Source of the DNA: Bellilinea sp040754815
GTDB lineage: Bacteria; Chloroflexota; Anaerolineae; Anaerolineales; Anaerolineaceae
Reading direction: 5' to 3'
Length of the DNA: 64,000 nt
NCBI GenBank assembly: GCA_040754815.1
Contig: JBFMBX010000003.1
Location: 186,001-250,000 of the forward strand
Shown here: piece by piece, positions 47,944-56,134 of the stretch
Layout: each line of letters begins with the position of its first letter
Position numbering within the stretch: the stretch's first letter is position 1
Notes under the pieces: generated by a model
What the model saw: the letters and a program-made list of their open reading frames with translations, nothing else
What the model was told of the DNA's origin: nothing
The model's database searches: none
Translations under genes and position numbers: made by a program

Positions 47944-50775
47944 TTAACGCAGCAATTCTTCCGCTTTGGTATAGGCCTCTAACGCCTCCTGAAGGCGATT
48001 GCTGCGTAAATAGGCATCCCCAAGGATTTGCCAGATAGAAACATCAATGGGGTAGCGGTAAAGCGCTTCCCTCAAATCATGAATTGTTTCCTCTAAAAAT
48101 TGACCATCTTTGATCAGTTGATTGTATGCCTGCAAAGCTTTTTCGATGTTATGAGCCTGCATGGAAGATTGGGCAATCTGCAACAACTCAACGTAATTAC
48201 CTTTCTCGATTAGCGGAGAAACCTCAGGTTGCGGTTGTGGGGCTGGTTCATCTTGAGGTGGAGGTACAAATTCTGTTACCCAATCGGAGGACATGGTCTG
48301 CTCGGTAATTTCTTCATCACTTTCCAATTCTTCGAGACCTTGCAGCCATTGAGGGATTTCTTCTTTTTCGGTTGAGGGGACTTCTTCAGATCGTCCGGGA
48401 ATCTCAATGGATTCTTCGCGAGTGGATTGAGTTGCTGCTTTAAGATGAACCGGTTGGGTGTCTTCGACTGGCTCCGACCCTTCAGTAAATTCGGAATAAG
48501 TCTCAACTGCTTCTTCAGTCTGAGGGGATATATCCGATGCAGGTACATTCACCTCTTCAAAAATCTGCTCCTCGTGAATCCAATCCGGAAGTTCTTCCTG
48601 ACGTTCTTCGGGTTTAGTTAAGAGAGTTTCTTCCGATACACCTTGTTTCGCCGCCAAACTTTCCAACCACGCGAATGCCGCATCTTCATCCATTGTTTGT
48701 TCGGATGATTCCGGCGAAGCAATGGGTTCTTCCATGATTGGTGGTTCAAATATTTCATCTGAAGGTTGATTTTCTGTTACATGTTCGAGAGTTGTTTCGG
48801 CTGATGGAATCTGCTCTTCCTCTTCTTGCAAGGATTCCAGCAACCAATCGGGCAGCGATCCGGTTTCTTCAACCGTTTCAGGCTCTTTTATTAACTCGGG
48901 TTCTACGGAGGGCACTTCCTCACCCTTTTCACTTGCTTCAACTTCTGCGGATAAAAAGCCCTGTGATATTTCTACTTTCTCCTCTTCAATTACTGGTAAA
49001 ACTTCAGGTAAGCCCTCATCCGAAATAACCTGGGGGATTTCTTCGGTGGCAGGTTGTTGGGGTTGTTCCTCGGCCAGCGATTGAATCCACGCCGGTGGAG
49101 TTTCCTGGCGTTCTTCGGGGGGAGTGAGGAGGGTAGCTTCATCAGCGCCCTGCTTTGCGGCTAAACTTTCCAGCCAAGCCATAGTGGCATCCAAATCATC
49201 CATATCCGGCAGGGTTGAGTCGGGGGCAATTTCCTCGCCGATGCCGGTTGTTTCCTGGGACGGCTGTGTTTCGGTCACCTGATCTTCCGCTTTATGGGAT
49301 GGGTGGGAAGTGAATGGTGTGGTTTCTTCTTCCGACAAACTTTTGAGCCATTCGGGTTCCTGGGCGAAGAATTCGGTTTCGGGGTTTTCCTCCTGTAATT
49401 TTTCCTCATCAGTCCCAAGAGGCGGAATGGAAATTTCCTGCTCTTTCTCTAATAAAATTTGGTCTTCTTGAGTGAAAGGAAATTCTTCCGGAATTTGCTC
49501 CTCGGCTATTGGAGTTACTTGCTGAACTTGATCAACGCTTGTTTTTTCCTCCGAAGGAAGAATTTTTTCTAACCATTCGATATCTTCTTCTCCGGCACCT
49601 GGTTCTTCTGCTAATGATTCTGGTGGGGCAATTTCCTGCAACCATTCAGGCATTTCGCCAACTTCCAGACCTTCCTCCGGAATATTAAAGCCAACCTCGG
49701 CGGTTTCATCCACTTTTTCAACCGGTATCCAACCCGCTTCCTTCATCCAATCGGGTATGGTTTCTTCTGCTTCTTCGACTGTATCCGAAATTAGCGGTGA
49801 GGGGGTTTCTTCAAGCCTGATGGAAGGCTGTTCCTCTTCAAACAGGACACTTCCTTCTTCGGGTGAGAGAGGTGTTGAGATTTGTTCCCGGCCTGTGTCG
49901 GGTTTAATTTCAGAGAACCAATCCGGTAAGGCTTCTTCTTCCTTTTCGAATTCCACGCCAGCGGTCTGTGCCCATTCGGGTAAGGTGGTTTCCTCTTCGA
50001 GAGTTTCAATTTCCAAACGGTCTAAGGTAACAGCGTTATCCGGCACTTCGGCGCTGCTCAAGGCACCTGCCGGCAAGTAGGCCAGATAAGGATCCATGGC
50101 AAAGACCCGCTGCTGGTAAATTTTGGCGTCTTCAGCATGTGAGGTGTTGGGCAGTGTTTCGGCCAGAATACGATTTGCTTCAAAACAGTACGGGAGTTTA
50201 GAAATCAGCCGGCTGCAAACCTCGATAGCTGCAACGGTTTGCTCGGAAAGAAAATACATACGAGCAAGGATTACTTCCAAATCAACCCGCAAGGGGTCTT
50301 CGGCGAGTGCCGCGCGAATTTCGGCGATGGCTTGCTGATACAATTCTCCACGGGCGTACATTCTCACCAGTGCACCGCGGGTAAGCCGGATTTTAGGGGG
50401 TTCTACACCATCGCGCCGTCCGTAGAGGCGGCGTAATTCGTCTTGCACAGCCGTGTTGGAAGGTTGGGCTTCAAATGCTCTTTCCATGTGCCAGATGGCG
50501 GCATCCAGATTTCCTTCGTCTTCGCGAATAATGCTCATCCCAATTTGCGAAATAAAATCATCCGGAACGGCCGAAATGATGCGTTGAAGGATATCGGCTG
50601 CTTCGGCATATCGTTGAGATTCGAGATATGCTTTACCCAGCAGACGATATGTATCAATATGTTTGGGATAATATTTGAGGATATGGCGACAATGGGCAAT
50701 CGCCGTATTTGATTCTCCCCGGTCTATCATCGCCTCAATTTCGCGATTATATACTCGTAAAGGAATCTTAGCCAT
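47944..50775 (-). CDS. Large acidic TPR protein with repeated WLESLAAKQG blocks
   Basis: A 943-residue protein. Residues about 10-230 are TPR repeats (IAHCRHILKYYPKHIDTYRLLGKAYLE), about 240-830 form a very acidic low-complexity linker, and about 840-943 are TPRs again (QNIEKALQAYNQLI-type units near the end, DAYLRSNRLQEALEAYTKAEELL). In the linker the block AWLESLAAKQG(A/V)(D/S)E(A/E)TLLT.PEERQE occurs twice, and short (L/I/M)P(D/E)W motifs recur about eight times. The arrangement suggests a cytoplasmic scaffold with docking motifs. GGGAGG before the ATG. No catalytic domain. Confidence 0.85.
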   Translation of the reverse strand: MAKIPLRVYNREIEAMIDRGESNTAIAHCRHILKYYPKHIDTYRLLGKAYLESQRYAEAADILQRIISAVPDDFISQIGMSIIREDEGNLDAAIWHMERAFEAQPSNTAVQDELRRLYGRRDGVEPPKIRLTRGALVRMYARGELYQQAIAEIRAALAEDPLRVDLEVILARMYFLSEQTVAAIEVCSRLISKLPYCFEANRILAETLPNTSHAEDAKIYQQRVFAMDPYLAYLPAGALSSAEVPDNAVTLDRLEIETLEEETTLPEWAQTAGVEFEKEEEALPDWFSEIKPDTGREQISTPLSPEEGSVLFEEEQPSIRLEETPSPLISDTVEEAEETIPDWMKEAGWIPVEKVDETAEVGFNIPEEGLEVGEMPEWLQEIAPPESLAEEPGAGEEDIEWLEKILPSEEKTSVDQVQQVTPIAEEQIPEEFPFTQEDQILLEKEQEISIPPLGTDEEKLQEENPETEFFAQEPEWLKSLSEEETTPFTSHPSHKAEDQVTETQPSQETTGIGEEIAPDSTLPDMDDLDATMAWLESLAAKQGADEATLLTPPEERQETPPAWIQSLAEEQPQQPATEEIPQVISDEGLPEVLPVIEEEKVEISQGFLSAEVEASEKGEEVPSVEPELIKEPETVEETGSLPDWLLESLQEEEEQIPSAETTLEHVTENQPSDEIFEPPIMEEPIASPESSEQTMDEDAAFAWLESLAAKQGVSEETLLTKPEERQEELPDWIHEEQIFEEVNVPASDISPQTEEAVETYSEFTEGSEPVEDTQPVHLKAATQSTREESIEIPGRSEEVPSTEKEEIPQWLQGLEELESDEEITEQTMSSDWVTEFVPPPQDEPAPQPQPEVSPLIEKGNYVELLQIAQSSMQAHNIEKALQAYNQLIKDGQFLEETIHDLREALYRYPIDVSIWQILGDAYLRSNRLQEALEAYTKAEELLR

Positions 50776-50854
50776 AAGCCACCTCCCAATGGTTAGTATG
50801 CCCTAACTTTTAGGATTATGCAAGTCATTTAACCGAGCAGGTGTAAGTAATAAA

Positions 50855-50886
50855 GAAACCGCAGAGGGCAAATGCCATGCGGTTTC
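50855..50886 (-). terminator. Terminator after the sigma factor gene
   Basis: GAAACCGCA (50855-50863) pairs with TGCGGTTTC (50878-50886) with a 14-base loop. On the minus strand it is followed by TTTATTAC. It lies 25 bases after the sigma factor stop codon. Confidence 0.78.
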
Positions 50887-50910
50887 TCGACTCTGGTATT
50901 ATTCGGTTTT

Positions 50911-52203
50911 TTACTCACCCAGATAATCGCGCAATTTGCGCCGAATGGTGGGGTGGCGCAGGCGGCTGAGAGCCTGAGCTTCAATCTGCCTGACCCGTTC
51001 CCGGGTGACACCCATTTTTCTGCCAACCTCTTCGAGAGTATAGGCCTGACCATCCAGCAAGCCATAGCGCAATTGAAGGATGCGCACTTCCCGTGGCGGC
51101 AGGGTGTTGAGCACCTCTTCTAAATGTTCGCGCAGCAAGTTATAGGTAGCAGTATCATCGGGAGGTGGTGCTTCATCGTCTTCGATGAAATCGCCCAGCA
51201 CGGAATCTTCCTCATCGTCGGTTGGGGTCTCCAGTGAAAGTGGTCTGCGCGCCACCTGAATCATGTTTTCTACTTTTTTCGGAGGCACATCCAGCGCTAT
51301 GGCCAATTCTTCTACGGAGGGCTCACGCCCCAAACGTTGGGTCAACTGGTGTTGAATTCTCAACAACTTGTTGATTTGGTCTCCCATGTGGACGGGCACG
51401 CGAATAGTGCGCCCCTGATCGGCGATGGCGCGGGTTACTGCCTGCCGAATCCACCACGTGGCATAGGTGCTGAATTTATGTCCACGGCGGTAATCGAATT
51501 TTTTGGTGGCACGGATGAGTCCGATATTACCTTCCTGAATCAGGTCGAGGAAAGGTACACCGCGCCCCATATACTTCTTGGCCACGCTGATGACGAGCCG
51601 CGAATTGGCCGTGATCAGATGTTCGCGGGCAGCCCAGCCATCCTCAATGAGCTTGCGTAATTCATGCCGGCGGCGATTGCCCACATTACCTCGTGCCAGT
51701 TCTTCACGAGCCATTCGGCCGCGTTCGATACGCTGAGCGAGTTCCACTTCTTCTTCGGCGGTTAACAGGGGTACCCGGCTTACCTCTTTGAGGTAAAGGC
51801 CGATGGTGTCGTCAGTGTCAATGTTTTGCAAATCATCCAGAATGATTTCGCTTGCGGCTTCTTCCGGTTCCTCGATTTCCTCATCTAAAGAGAGTTCATC
51901 TTCCGACGGCTCAGGGATGAGACTTTCATCCTCGATGTAGGGAATGCCGGCGCTCATCAGAGCAGCAAAAGCCTCTTCCAGCTGCTCCACATCCTGTTCC
52001 GCCTCGGGGAAAAAATGAAGTATGTCGTCAATGGTGACGTAAGATTTTTGCCGGCCCAATTCAATCAGCCGGGCAATGGCGGGATATTCGTCTTCTTCCT
52101 CATCAACAACATTAATCAGCGGATTGTCCATACGTTGTGCAAACTTCCTTTTTTGAGAAAAATATCTCAGTATTCGTTCTAATTTTTTGTGTTTTTCTAG
52201 CAT
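50911..52203 (-). CDS. rpoD: Primary RNA polymerase sigma factor (RpoD/SigA)
   Basis: A 430-residue sigma-70 factor. Region 1.2-2 includes DTIGLYLKEVSRVPLLTAEEEVELAQRIERG and NSRLVISVAKKYMGRGVPFLDLIQEGNIGLIRATKKFDYRRGHKFSTYATWWIRQAVTRAIADQGRTIRVPVHM; regions 3 and 4 end with the helix-turn-helix TLEEVGRKMGVTRERVRQIEAQALSRLRHP. The N-terminus is acidic. It directs housekeeping transcription. ATG 52203 gives a basic opening; ATG 52128 is an alternative. A -35/-10 promoter (minus, 52413-52441) gives a roughly 200-base leader. Confidence 0.93.
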   Translation of the reverse strand: MLEKHKKLERILRYFSQKRKFAQRMDNPLINVVDEEEDEYPAIARLIELGRQKSYVTIDDILHFFPEAEQDVEQLEEAFAALMSAGIPYIEDESLIPEPSEDELSLDEEIEEPEEAASEIILDDLQNIDTDDTIGLYLKEVSRVPLLTAEEEVELAQRIERGRMAREELARGNVGNRRRHELRKLIEDGWAAREHLITANSRLVISVAKKYMGRGVPFLDLIQEGNIGLIRATKKFDYRRGHKFSTYATWWIRQAVTRAIADQGRTIRVPVHMGDQINKLLRIQHQLTQRLGREPSVEELAIALDVPPKKVENMIQVARRPLSLETPTDDEEDSVLGDFIEDDEAPPPDDTATYNLLREHLEEVLNTLPPREVRILQLRYGLLDGQAYTLEEVGRKMGVTRERVRQIEAQALSRLRHPTIRRKLRDYLGE

Positions 52204-52412
52204 GTTTTATCTGCTCGTGTATTCTATTTATTCAGAATACACTCTTTTTAAAGGAAAATCAATACCTTGTATGATCAGGCGATTTCCGGCGCAGATCTGC
52301 ACATGCTAGATCTTTTACCCTTGATCACCTTGACAAACAAACGAGCGGATTTAAAATCCCGCCCGCTGTAATTGGTGAATCTGATCAATGTGGCGTAAAC
52401 GAGCCGCATAAC
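52204..52412 (-). other. Structured 5' leader of the sigma factor gene
   Basis: About 200 bases between the predicted start of the rpoD-type transcript and its ATG. It contains a stem of GGATTT/AAATCC with flanking AGC/GCT (minus strand, about 52342-52368), followed by CGTTTGTTTG, and a second hairpin around GATCTAG...GATC. No open reading frame stands out. It may be an attenuator or mRNA-stability region. Confidence 0.4.
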
Positions 52413-52441
52413 ACTATATAACAAATTGACAAGAATTTCAA
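52413..52441 (-). promoter_or_regulatory. Promoter of the primary sigma factor gene
   Basis: On the minus strand: TTGAAA (52441-52436), a 17-bp spacer, and TATAGT (52418-52413). The region between rpoD and hppA is divergent. Confidence 0.6.
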
Positions 52442-52541
52442 TAGGTTTGGAAAATTCTAATCAAACATTAATGTAAATTATTTTTATCGAAAATTTAAAA
52501 GCACCTAATAAATTTCATAAAAAACCAGGGATAAATTCAAG

Positions 52542-52569
52542 TTGACATATGATGAGGATGTTATACAAT
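52542..52569 (+). promoter_or_regulatory. Promoter of hppA
   Basis: TTGACA (52542-52547), a 16-bp spacer and TACAAT (52564-52569). The predicted transcription start is about 75 bases before the ATG at 52649. Confidence 0.7.
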
Positions 52570-52648
52570 GTTCTAGTGCGTCTTGATTATTCAGGCGCAT
52601 TTATGGGTTCATCCCCCAATATCCCATTATCAACCTGGAGGCAGCAAT

Positions 52649-54952
52649 ATGGATATTTTAGGTCTTTCCAGGCACGGTCTGCAGACACCGTTCGAGCAGA
52701 TAGCCGTGCTCAGTGTGCTTGTTGTCGCTTTGTTGAGCCTGGTTTATGCCTGGTTCCTGCGCAACAATGTTTTAACCAAAGATAAAGGCACCGAGAAGAT
52801 GCAGGAAGTATGGGAGGCTATTCGTCAGGGTGCGGATGGTTACCTGCAGCGTCAATTAAAGACAATTTTACCGGCAATTGCTTTATTGACGATTGCATTA
52901 TTCCTGAGCGTGGCCGTCGTTGAACCCAGCCTTGAGGCACAGGAAGAATTTGGCCATTTAGGAGCAACGAACGTAACCCTTATAGTGGCGTTTGGCAGAA
53001 CTATTGCCTTTATTATGGGCGCTTCATTTTCACTGATCGTTGGTCAGCTGGGTATGCGTATGGCCATTCAGGCCAGTGTCCGCGCTGCTTCTGCTGCCCG
53101 ACGTTCGTTCAATGAATCGCTTTCCATTGCTTATTATGCGGGTACCATCACCGGCATGTTGACCGATGGCCTTGGTTTGATGGGAGGCACATTAATATTC
53201 ATTGTGTTTGGAAGAGCGGCACCCGATGCGCTGCTGGGTTTTGGGTTTGGTGGAACCCTGCTGGCTTTGTTTATGCGCGTTGGCGGAGGTATTTACACCA
53301 AAGCAGCCGATGTTGGTGCTGATCTGGTGGGAAAGGTTGAGAAAGATATTCCGGAAGATGATCCTCGCAATGCTGCCGTTGTGGCCGATCTGGTTGGTGA
53401 CAATGTGGGTGATTGTGCCGGAATGGCGGCGGATATTTTTGAAAGTTATGAAGTTACCATTGTTTCTGCATTAATTTTGGGGCTGGTGTTATATCAATCC
53501 ACCGGTGAAATCCATTACATCGTTTATCCGCTTGTTATTCGTGCCATTGGGGTGATCAGTTCCATCATTGGCACCTTTACAGTGCCGATTTGGGAGCGAT
53601 TCCCAATCAAGTTTTTGCGGGCACATGATGCTGAAGAAGCCATGTTCCGATCCTATGAAGTTTCCAGCGTCAATACCGTTATTTTCTCGTTTCTGCTGGC
53701 AATTTTGTATGCGGGTGATTGGCGACTGGGTCTTCTCACCACCATTGGCGTAGGTCTGGCGGTGGCTTTCAATCCGTTAACCTCTTACTTCACTGCAACC
53801 CGCAAGCCCCCCGTACAGGAAATTGTTAAAGCTTCACGCACAGGCCCTGCAACGACGATTCTTTCAGGGCTCTCCGTAGGTATGGAATCCAGTGTTTGGG
53901 CGCTGATGGTGATTGCCATTTCATTTGTTCTGGCAAAATTGATTTATCAAGCAGAAGGGGCGAACTTTATCTTATATGCGGTAGCCATGATCGGCATTGG
54001 TATGCTCAGCCATACGGGCAACAATGTAGCAATGGATTCCTATGGCCCCATATCCGATAATGCCAATGGAATTGCCGAGATGGCCTGGCACGACATGGAT
54101 GATCCGGAAACCCGCAAAGCCCGGCAAATTATGGCGGATCTGGACGCCGTTGGTAATACTACCAAGGCAATCACCAAAGGAATTGCTATTGCTTCGGCGG
54201 TAATTGCTGCGGTAAGCCTGTTTGCTTCATATATTACAGATGTCAACCGGGCAAAAAGCGGCGTCATGGAAGCCATTCGCATTTCGGATACTACCGTTTT
54301 CATCGGCTTCCTGCTGGGTGGTGCTTTGCCGTGGCTGTTCAGTTCGCTCTCCATCCGGGCGGTATCCAGAGCGGCCAGTGAAATTGTGGAAGAAGTACGC
54401 AAGCAATTCCGTGTACCCGGCATTATGGAAGGTACGGTCAAACCCGATTACGCCAGAGTGGTTTCGATCTCTACCCGCTCGGCGCAGAAAGAACTCATTC
54501 CGCTGGCGGTGATTTCCATTACCATGCCTTTGCTGGTAGGGTTAGTGCTGCAGGTAGAAGCGCTCGGTGGTTATCTGGCGGGGGTGATCTTGAGTGGTCA
54601 ATTGCTGGCTGTGTTCATGGCAAATGCGGGCGGTGCCTGGGATAATGCCAAGAAAGCGATTGAAGATGAACCCCGCAATCTGGAACAAAACACCGGTAAG
54701 GGTTCGGAGCGACACAAAGCCGGCGTGGTGGGGGATACGGTGGGTGATCCGTTGAAGGATACGGCAGGCCCGGCGTTAAATCCGATGATTAAGGTGGTCA
54801 ATCTGGTTTCGCTACTGGCAGCGCCGATTATCGTCAATTTCCAATTGAATACCGTGGTTGGGATACTGGTGGTGGTTGTGCTGTTCGCCGGTTTCATCTG
54901 GGCGATATGGCAAAGCAAACGCCCCGTGCCGGATGTGGACAAGCCACTTTAG
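52649..54952 (+). CDS. hppA: Membrane-bound ion-translocating pyrophosphatase
   Basis: A 767-residue membrane pyrophosphatase with about 16 helices that couples PPi hydrolysis to H+ or Na+ pumping. The substrate motif is KAADVGADLVGKVEKDIPEDDPRNAAVVADLVGDNVGDCAGMAADIFESYE, followed by GPISDNANGIAEM and the C-terminal DTVGDPLKDTAGPALNPMIKV. The residue in GNTTKAITKG is lysine, the form associated with potassium-independent enzymes; potassium-dependent enzymes have alanine there. ATG 52649 with GGAGG at seven bases is used instead of upstream TTG 52583. A terminator follows. Confidence 0.95.
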   Translation: MDILGLSRHGLQTPFEQIAVLSVLVVALLSLVYAWFLRNNVLTKDKGTEKMQEVWEAIRQGADGYLQRQLKTILPAIALLTIALFLSVAVVEPSLEAQEEFGHLGATNVTLIVAFGRTIAFIMGASFSLIVGQLGMRMAIQASVRAASAARRSFNESLSIAYYAGTITGMLTDGLGLMGGTLIFIVFGRAAPDALLGFGFGGTLLALFMRVGGGIYTKAADVGADLVGKVEKDIPEDDPRNAAVVADLVGDNVGDCAGMAADIFESYEVTIVSALILGLVLYQSTGEIHYIVYPLVIRAIGVISSIIGTFTVPIWERFPIKFLRAHDAEEAMFRSYEVSSVNTVIFSFLLAILYAGDWRLGLLTTIGVGLAVAFNPLTSYFTATRKPPVQEIVKASRTGPATTILSGLSVGMESSVWALMVIAISFVLAKLIYQAEGANFILYAVAMIGIGMLSHTGNNVAMDSYGPISDNANGIAEMAWHDMDDPETRKARQIMADLDAVGNTTKAITKGIAIASAVIAAVSLFASYITDVNRAKSGVMEAIRISDTTVFIGFLLGGALPWLFSSLSIRAVSRAASEIVEEVRKQFRVPGIMEGTVKPDYARVVSISTRSAQKELIPLAVISITMPLLVGLVLQVEALGGYLAGVILSGQLLAVFMANAGGAWDNAKKAIEDEPRNLEQNTGKGSERHKAGVVGDTVGDPLKDTAGPALNPMIKVVNLVSLLAAPIIVNFQLNTVVGILVVVVLFAGFIWAIWQSKRPVPDVDKPL

Positions 54953-54981
54953 ATTGCGGGTTCCAGGTTAATTGTGTACGA

Positions 54982-55010
54982 AGGGTGGGGTCAATCCCCA
55001 CCCTCTTTTT
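54982..55010 (+). terminator. Terminator of hppA
   Basis: AGGGTGGGG-TCAA-(T)CCCCACCCT followed by CTTTTTG. It overlaps the 3' end of the convergent pseudouridine synthase gene, whose stop is at 54991. Confidence 0.9.
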
Positions 55011-55734
55011 GTAACAATTCGAGGGTTTGGAGAAAATCGGCTGGATAAGGTGCGGTTATCGAAAAAAGTTGCTTGTGGTACGGATGAAGGAATTGAATAT
55101 GTAAGCAATGTAAAGCAATTCGGTGAATTGGGAGCTTCTGGCAGAGGGTTCGATATTCTGCAGGTAAAGCCGGATGGGCATTGGGCTGCTCCGGGGGCTG
55201 GTCGTAAGGAAAGTAGAGGGTGTCATTCAGCAGCCAGTAGCCAGCAGCAGCGAGGTGAGCGCGAATCTGGTGCGTGTAGCCAGTTTTGGGGAGGGCTTCT
55301 AATAGGTTTATGTGGTTTGTAAACCGCTCAATGGGGCGAACAAGCGTAGAGGCTGCTTTACCGTTCTTAAAATCAATTATCGTTCGATGTGCGCGGTCGC
55401 CATTGATTTGCAAAGGATAATCAATTTTTATTTCGGAATGTAGGGGCGAGCCTATTGCCAGCAAATGATATACTTTATTGACCTCCCGATTTTGAAATTG
55501 CTGGTTCAGCAGTTTGTGGCTTTCAGCGGTTCGAGCGAATAGAATTGCACCGCTGGTTTCTCGATCCAACCGATGAACAACCCAAAGCCTTCCGTAAGTT
55601 TTACTAAGCAGATGGTGAAGATCTGGCAAGTCTTTGCGATATCCATCCGGAATCACGCGTAAACCTGCCGGTTTGTTTACGGCAATAAGATGCTCATCTT
55701 CGTGAAGAATTTGCAACTGAGAAAAGTCTGTCAT
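54991..55734 (-). CDS. RluA-family pseudouridine synthase
   Basis: A 247-residue pseudouridine synthase of the RluA/RluD family. The catalytic aspartate is Asp57 in VVHRLDRETSGAILFA; AVNKPAGLRVIPDG and KTGYTHQIRAHLAAAGYWLLNDTLY are the other signatures. No S4 domain, so closer to RluA/TruC length than RluD. It isomerises uridine to pseudouridine in rRNA or tRNA; the target base cannot be predicted. ATG start. The last residues are encoded in the hppA terminator. Confidence 0.93.
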   Translation of the reverse strand: MTDFSQLQILHEDEHLIAVNKPAGLRVIPDGYRKDLPDLHHLLSKTYGRLWVVHRLDRETSGAILFARTAESHKLLNQQFQNREVNKVYHLLAIGSPLHSEIKIDYPLQINGDRAHRTIIDFKNGKAASTLVRPIERFTNHINLLEALPKTGYTHQIRAHLAAAGYWLLNDTLYFPYDQPPEQPNAHPALPAEYRTLCQKLPIHRIALHCLHIQFLHPYHKQLFSITAPYPADFLQTLELLQKEGGD

Positions 55735-55825
55735 GGTGCTGGGGATTTACAAGGCCTTTTTTTGGTTCACTGCTGAACTAGTAGCAAAGTATAATTTTTT
55801 TAACCGCTTTTTATGGAGGTTAATC

Positions 55826-56134
55826 ATGCATATTGTACTCGTTCATGTTCATGTTAAACCGGAATTTCAAGAGGAATTTATAGAGGCTACTCTTGAAAAT
55901 GCGCAAAACAGCATTCAAGAAGAAGGTATTTTACGCTTTGATTTCTTACAACAAAAAGATGATAAAAACCGTTTCACTCTGGTTGAGGTGTACCGTTCTG
56001 AGGCCGATCAGGAAAAGCATCGTCAGACGGCTCATTACTTGAAGTGGCGTGAGCGAGTCGCGGAGATGATGGCAGAACCCCGTCAGGGGGTTCGTTACAT
56101 CAATCTCTTCCCTGTGGAGGAAGAAGCGTGGTAG
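55826..56134 (+). CDS. Antibiotic-biosynthesis-monooxygenase (ABM) domain protein
   Basis: A 102-residue ABM-fold protein: HIVLVHVHVKPEFQEEFIEATLENAQNSIQEEGILRFDFLQQKDDKNRFTLVEVYRSEADQEKHRQTAHYLKWRERV. The family includes small cofactorless monooxygenases and LsrG-type isomerases. The ATG at 55826 has GGAGG upstream; the longer frame is not used. Its stop lies within the next gene's start (GTG 56128), so the two are translationally coupled. The pairing suggests both act on one substrate, but which is unknown. Confidence 0.88.
   Translation: MHIVLVHVHVKPEFQEEFIEATLENAQNSIQEEGILRFDFLQQKDDKNRFTLVEVYRSEADQEKHRQTAHYLKWRERVAEMMAEPRQGVRYINLFPVEEEAW

Noticed and set aside
48738..49028. 96-codon plus-strand frame inside the TPR gene
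   Set aside because: Leu/His-rich complement of an acidic low-complexity region, no family signature.
48577..49195. Two similar blocks in the TPR gene as a possible mobile or CRISPR repeat
   Set aside because: They are in-frame protein repeats with diverged DNA; no terminal repeats, spacers or cas genes.
49757..50080. 107-codon open frame on the plus strand inside the acidic TPR gene
   Set aside because: Antisense to a strongly supported gene; low-complexity Ser/Val-rich sequence arises from complementing Glu-rich codons; no ribosome site or motif.
54972..55322. 116-codon plus-strand frame opposite the pseudouridine synthase
   Set aside because: The opposite strand encodes all RluA-family motifs; this frame begins in the hppA terminator.
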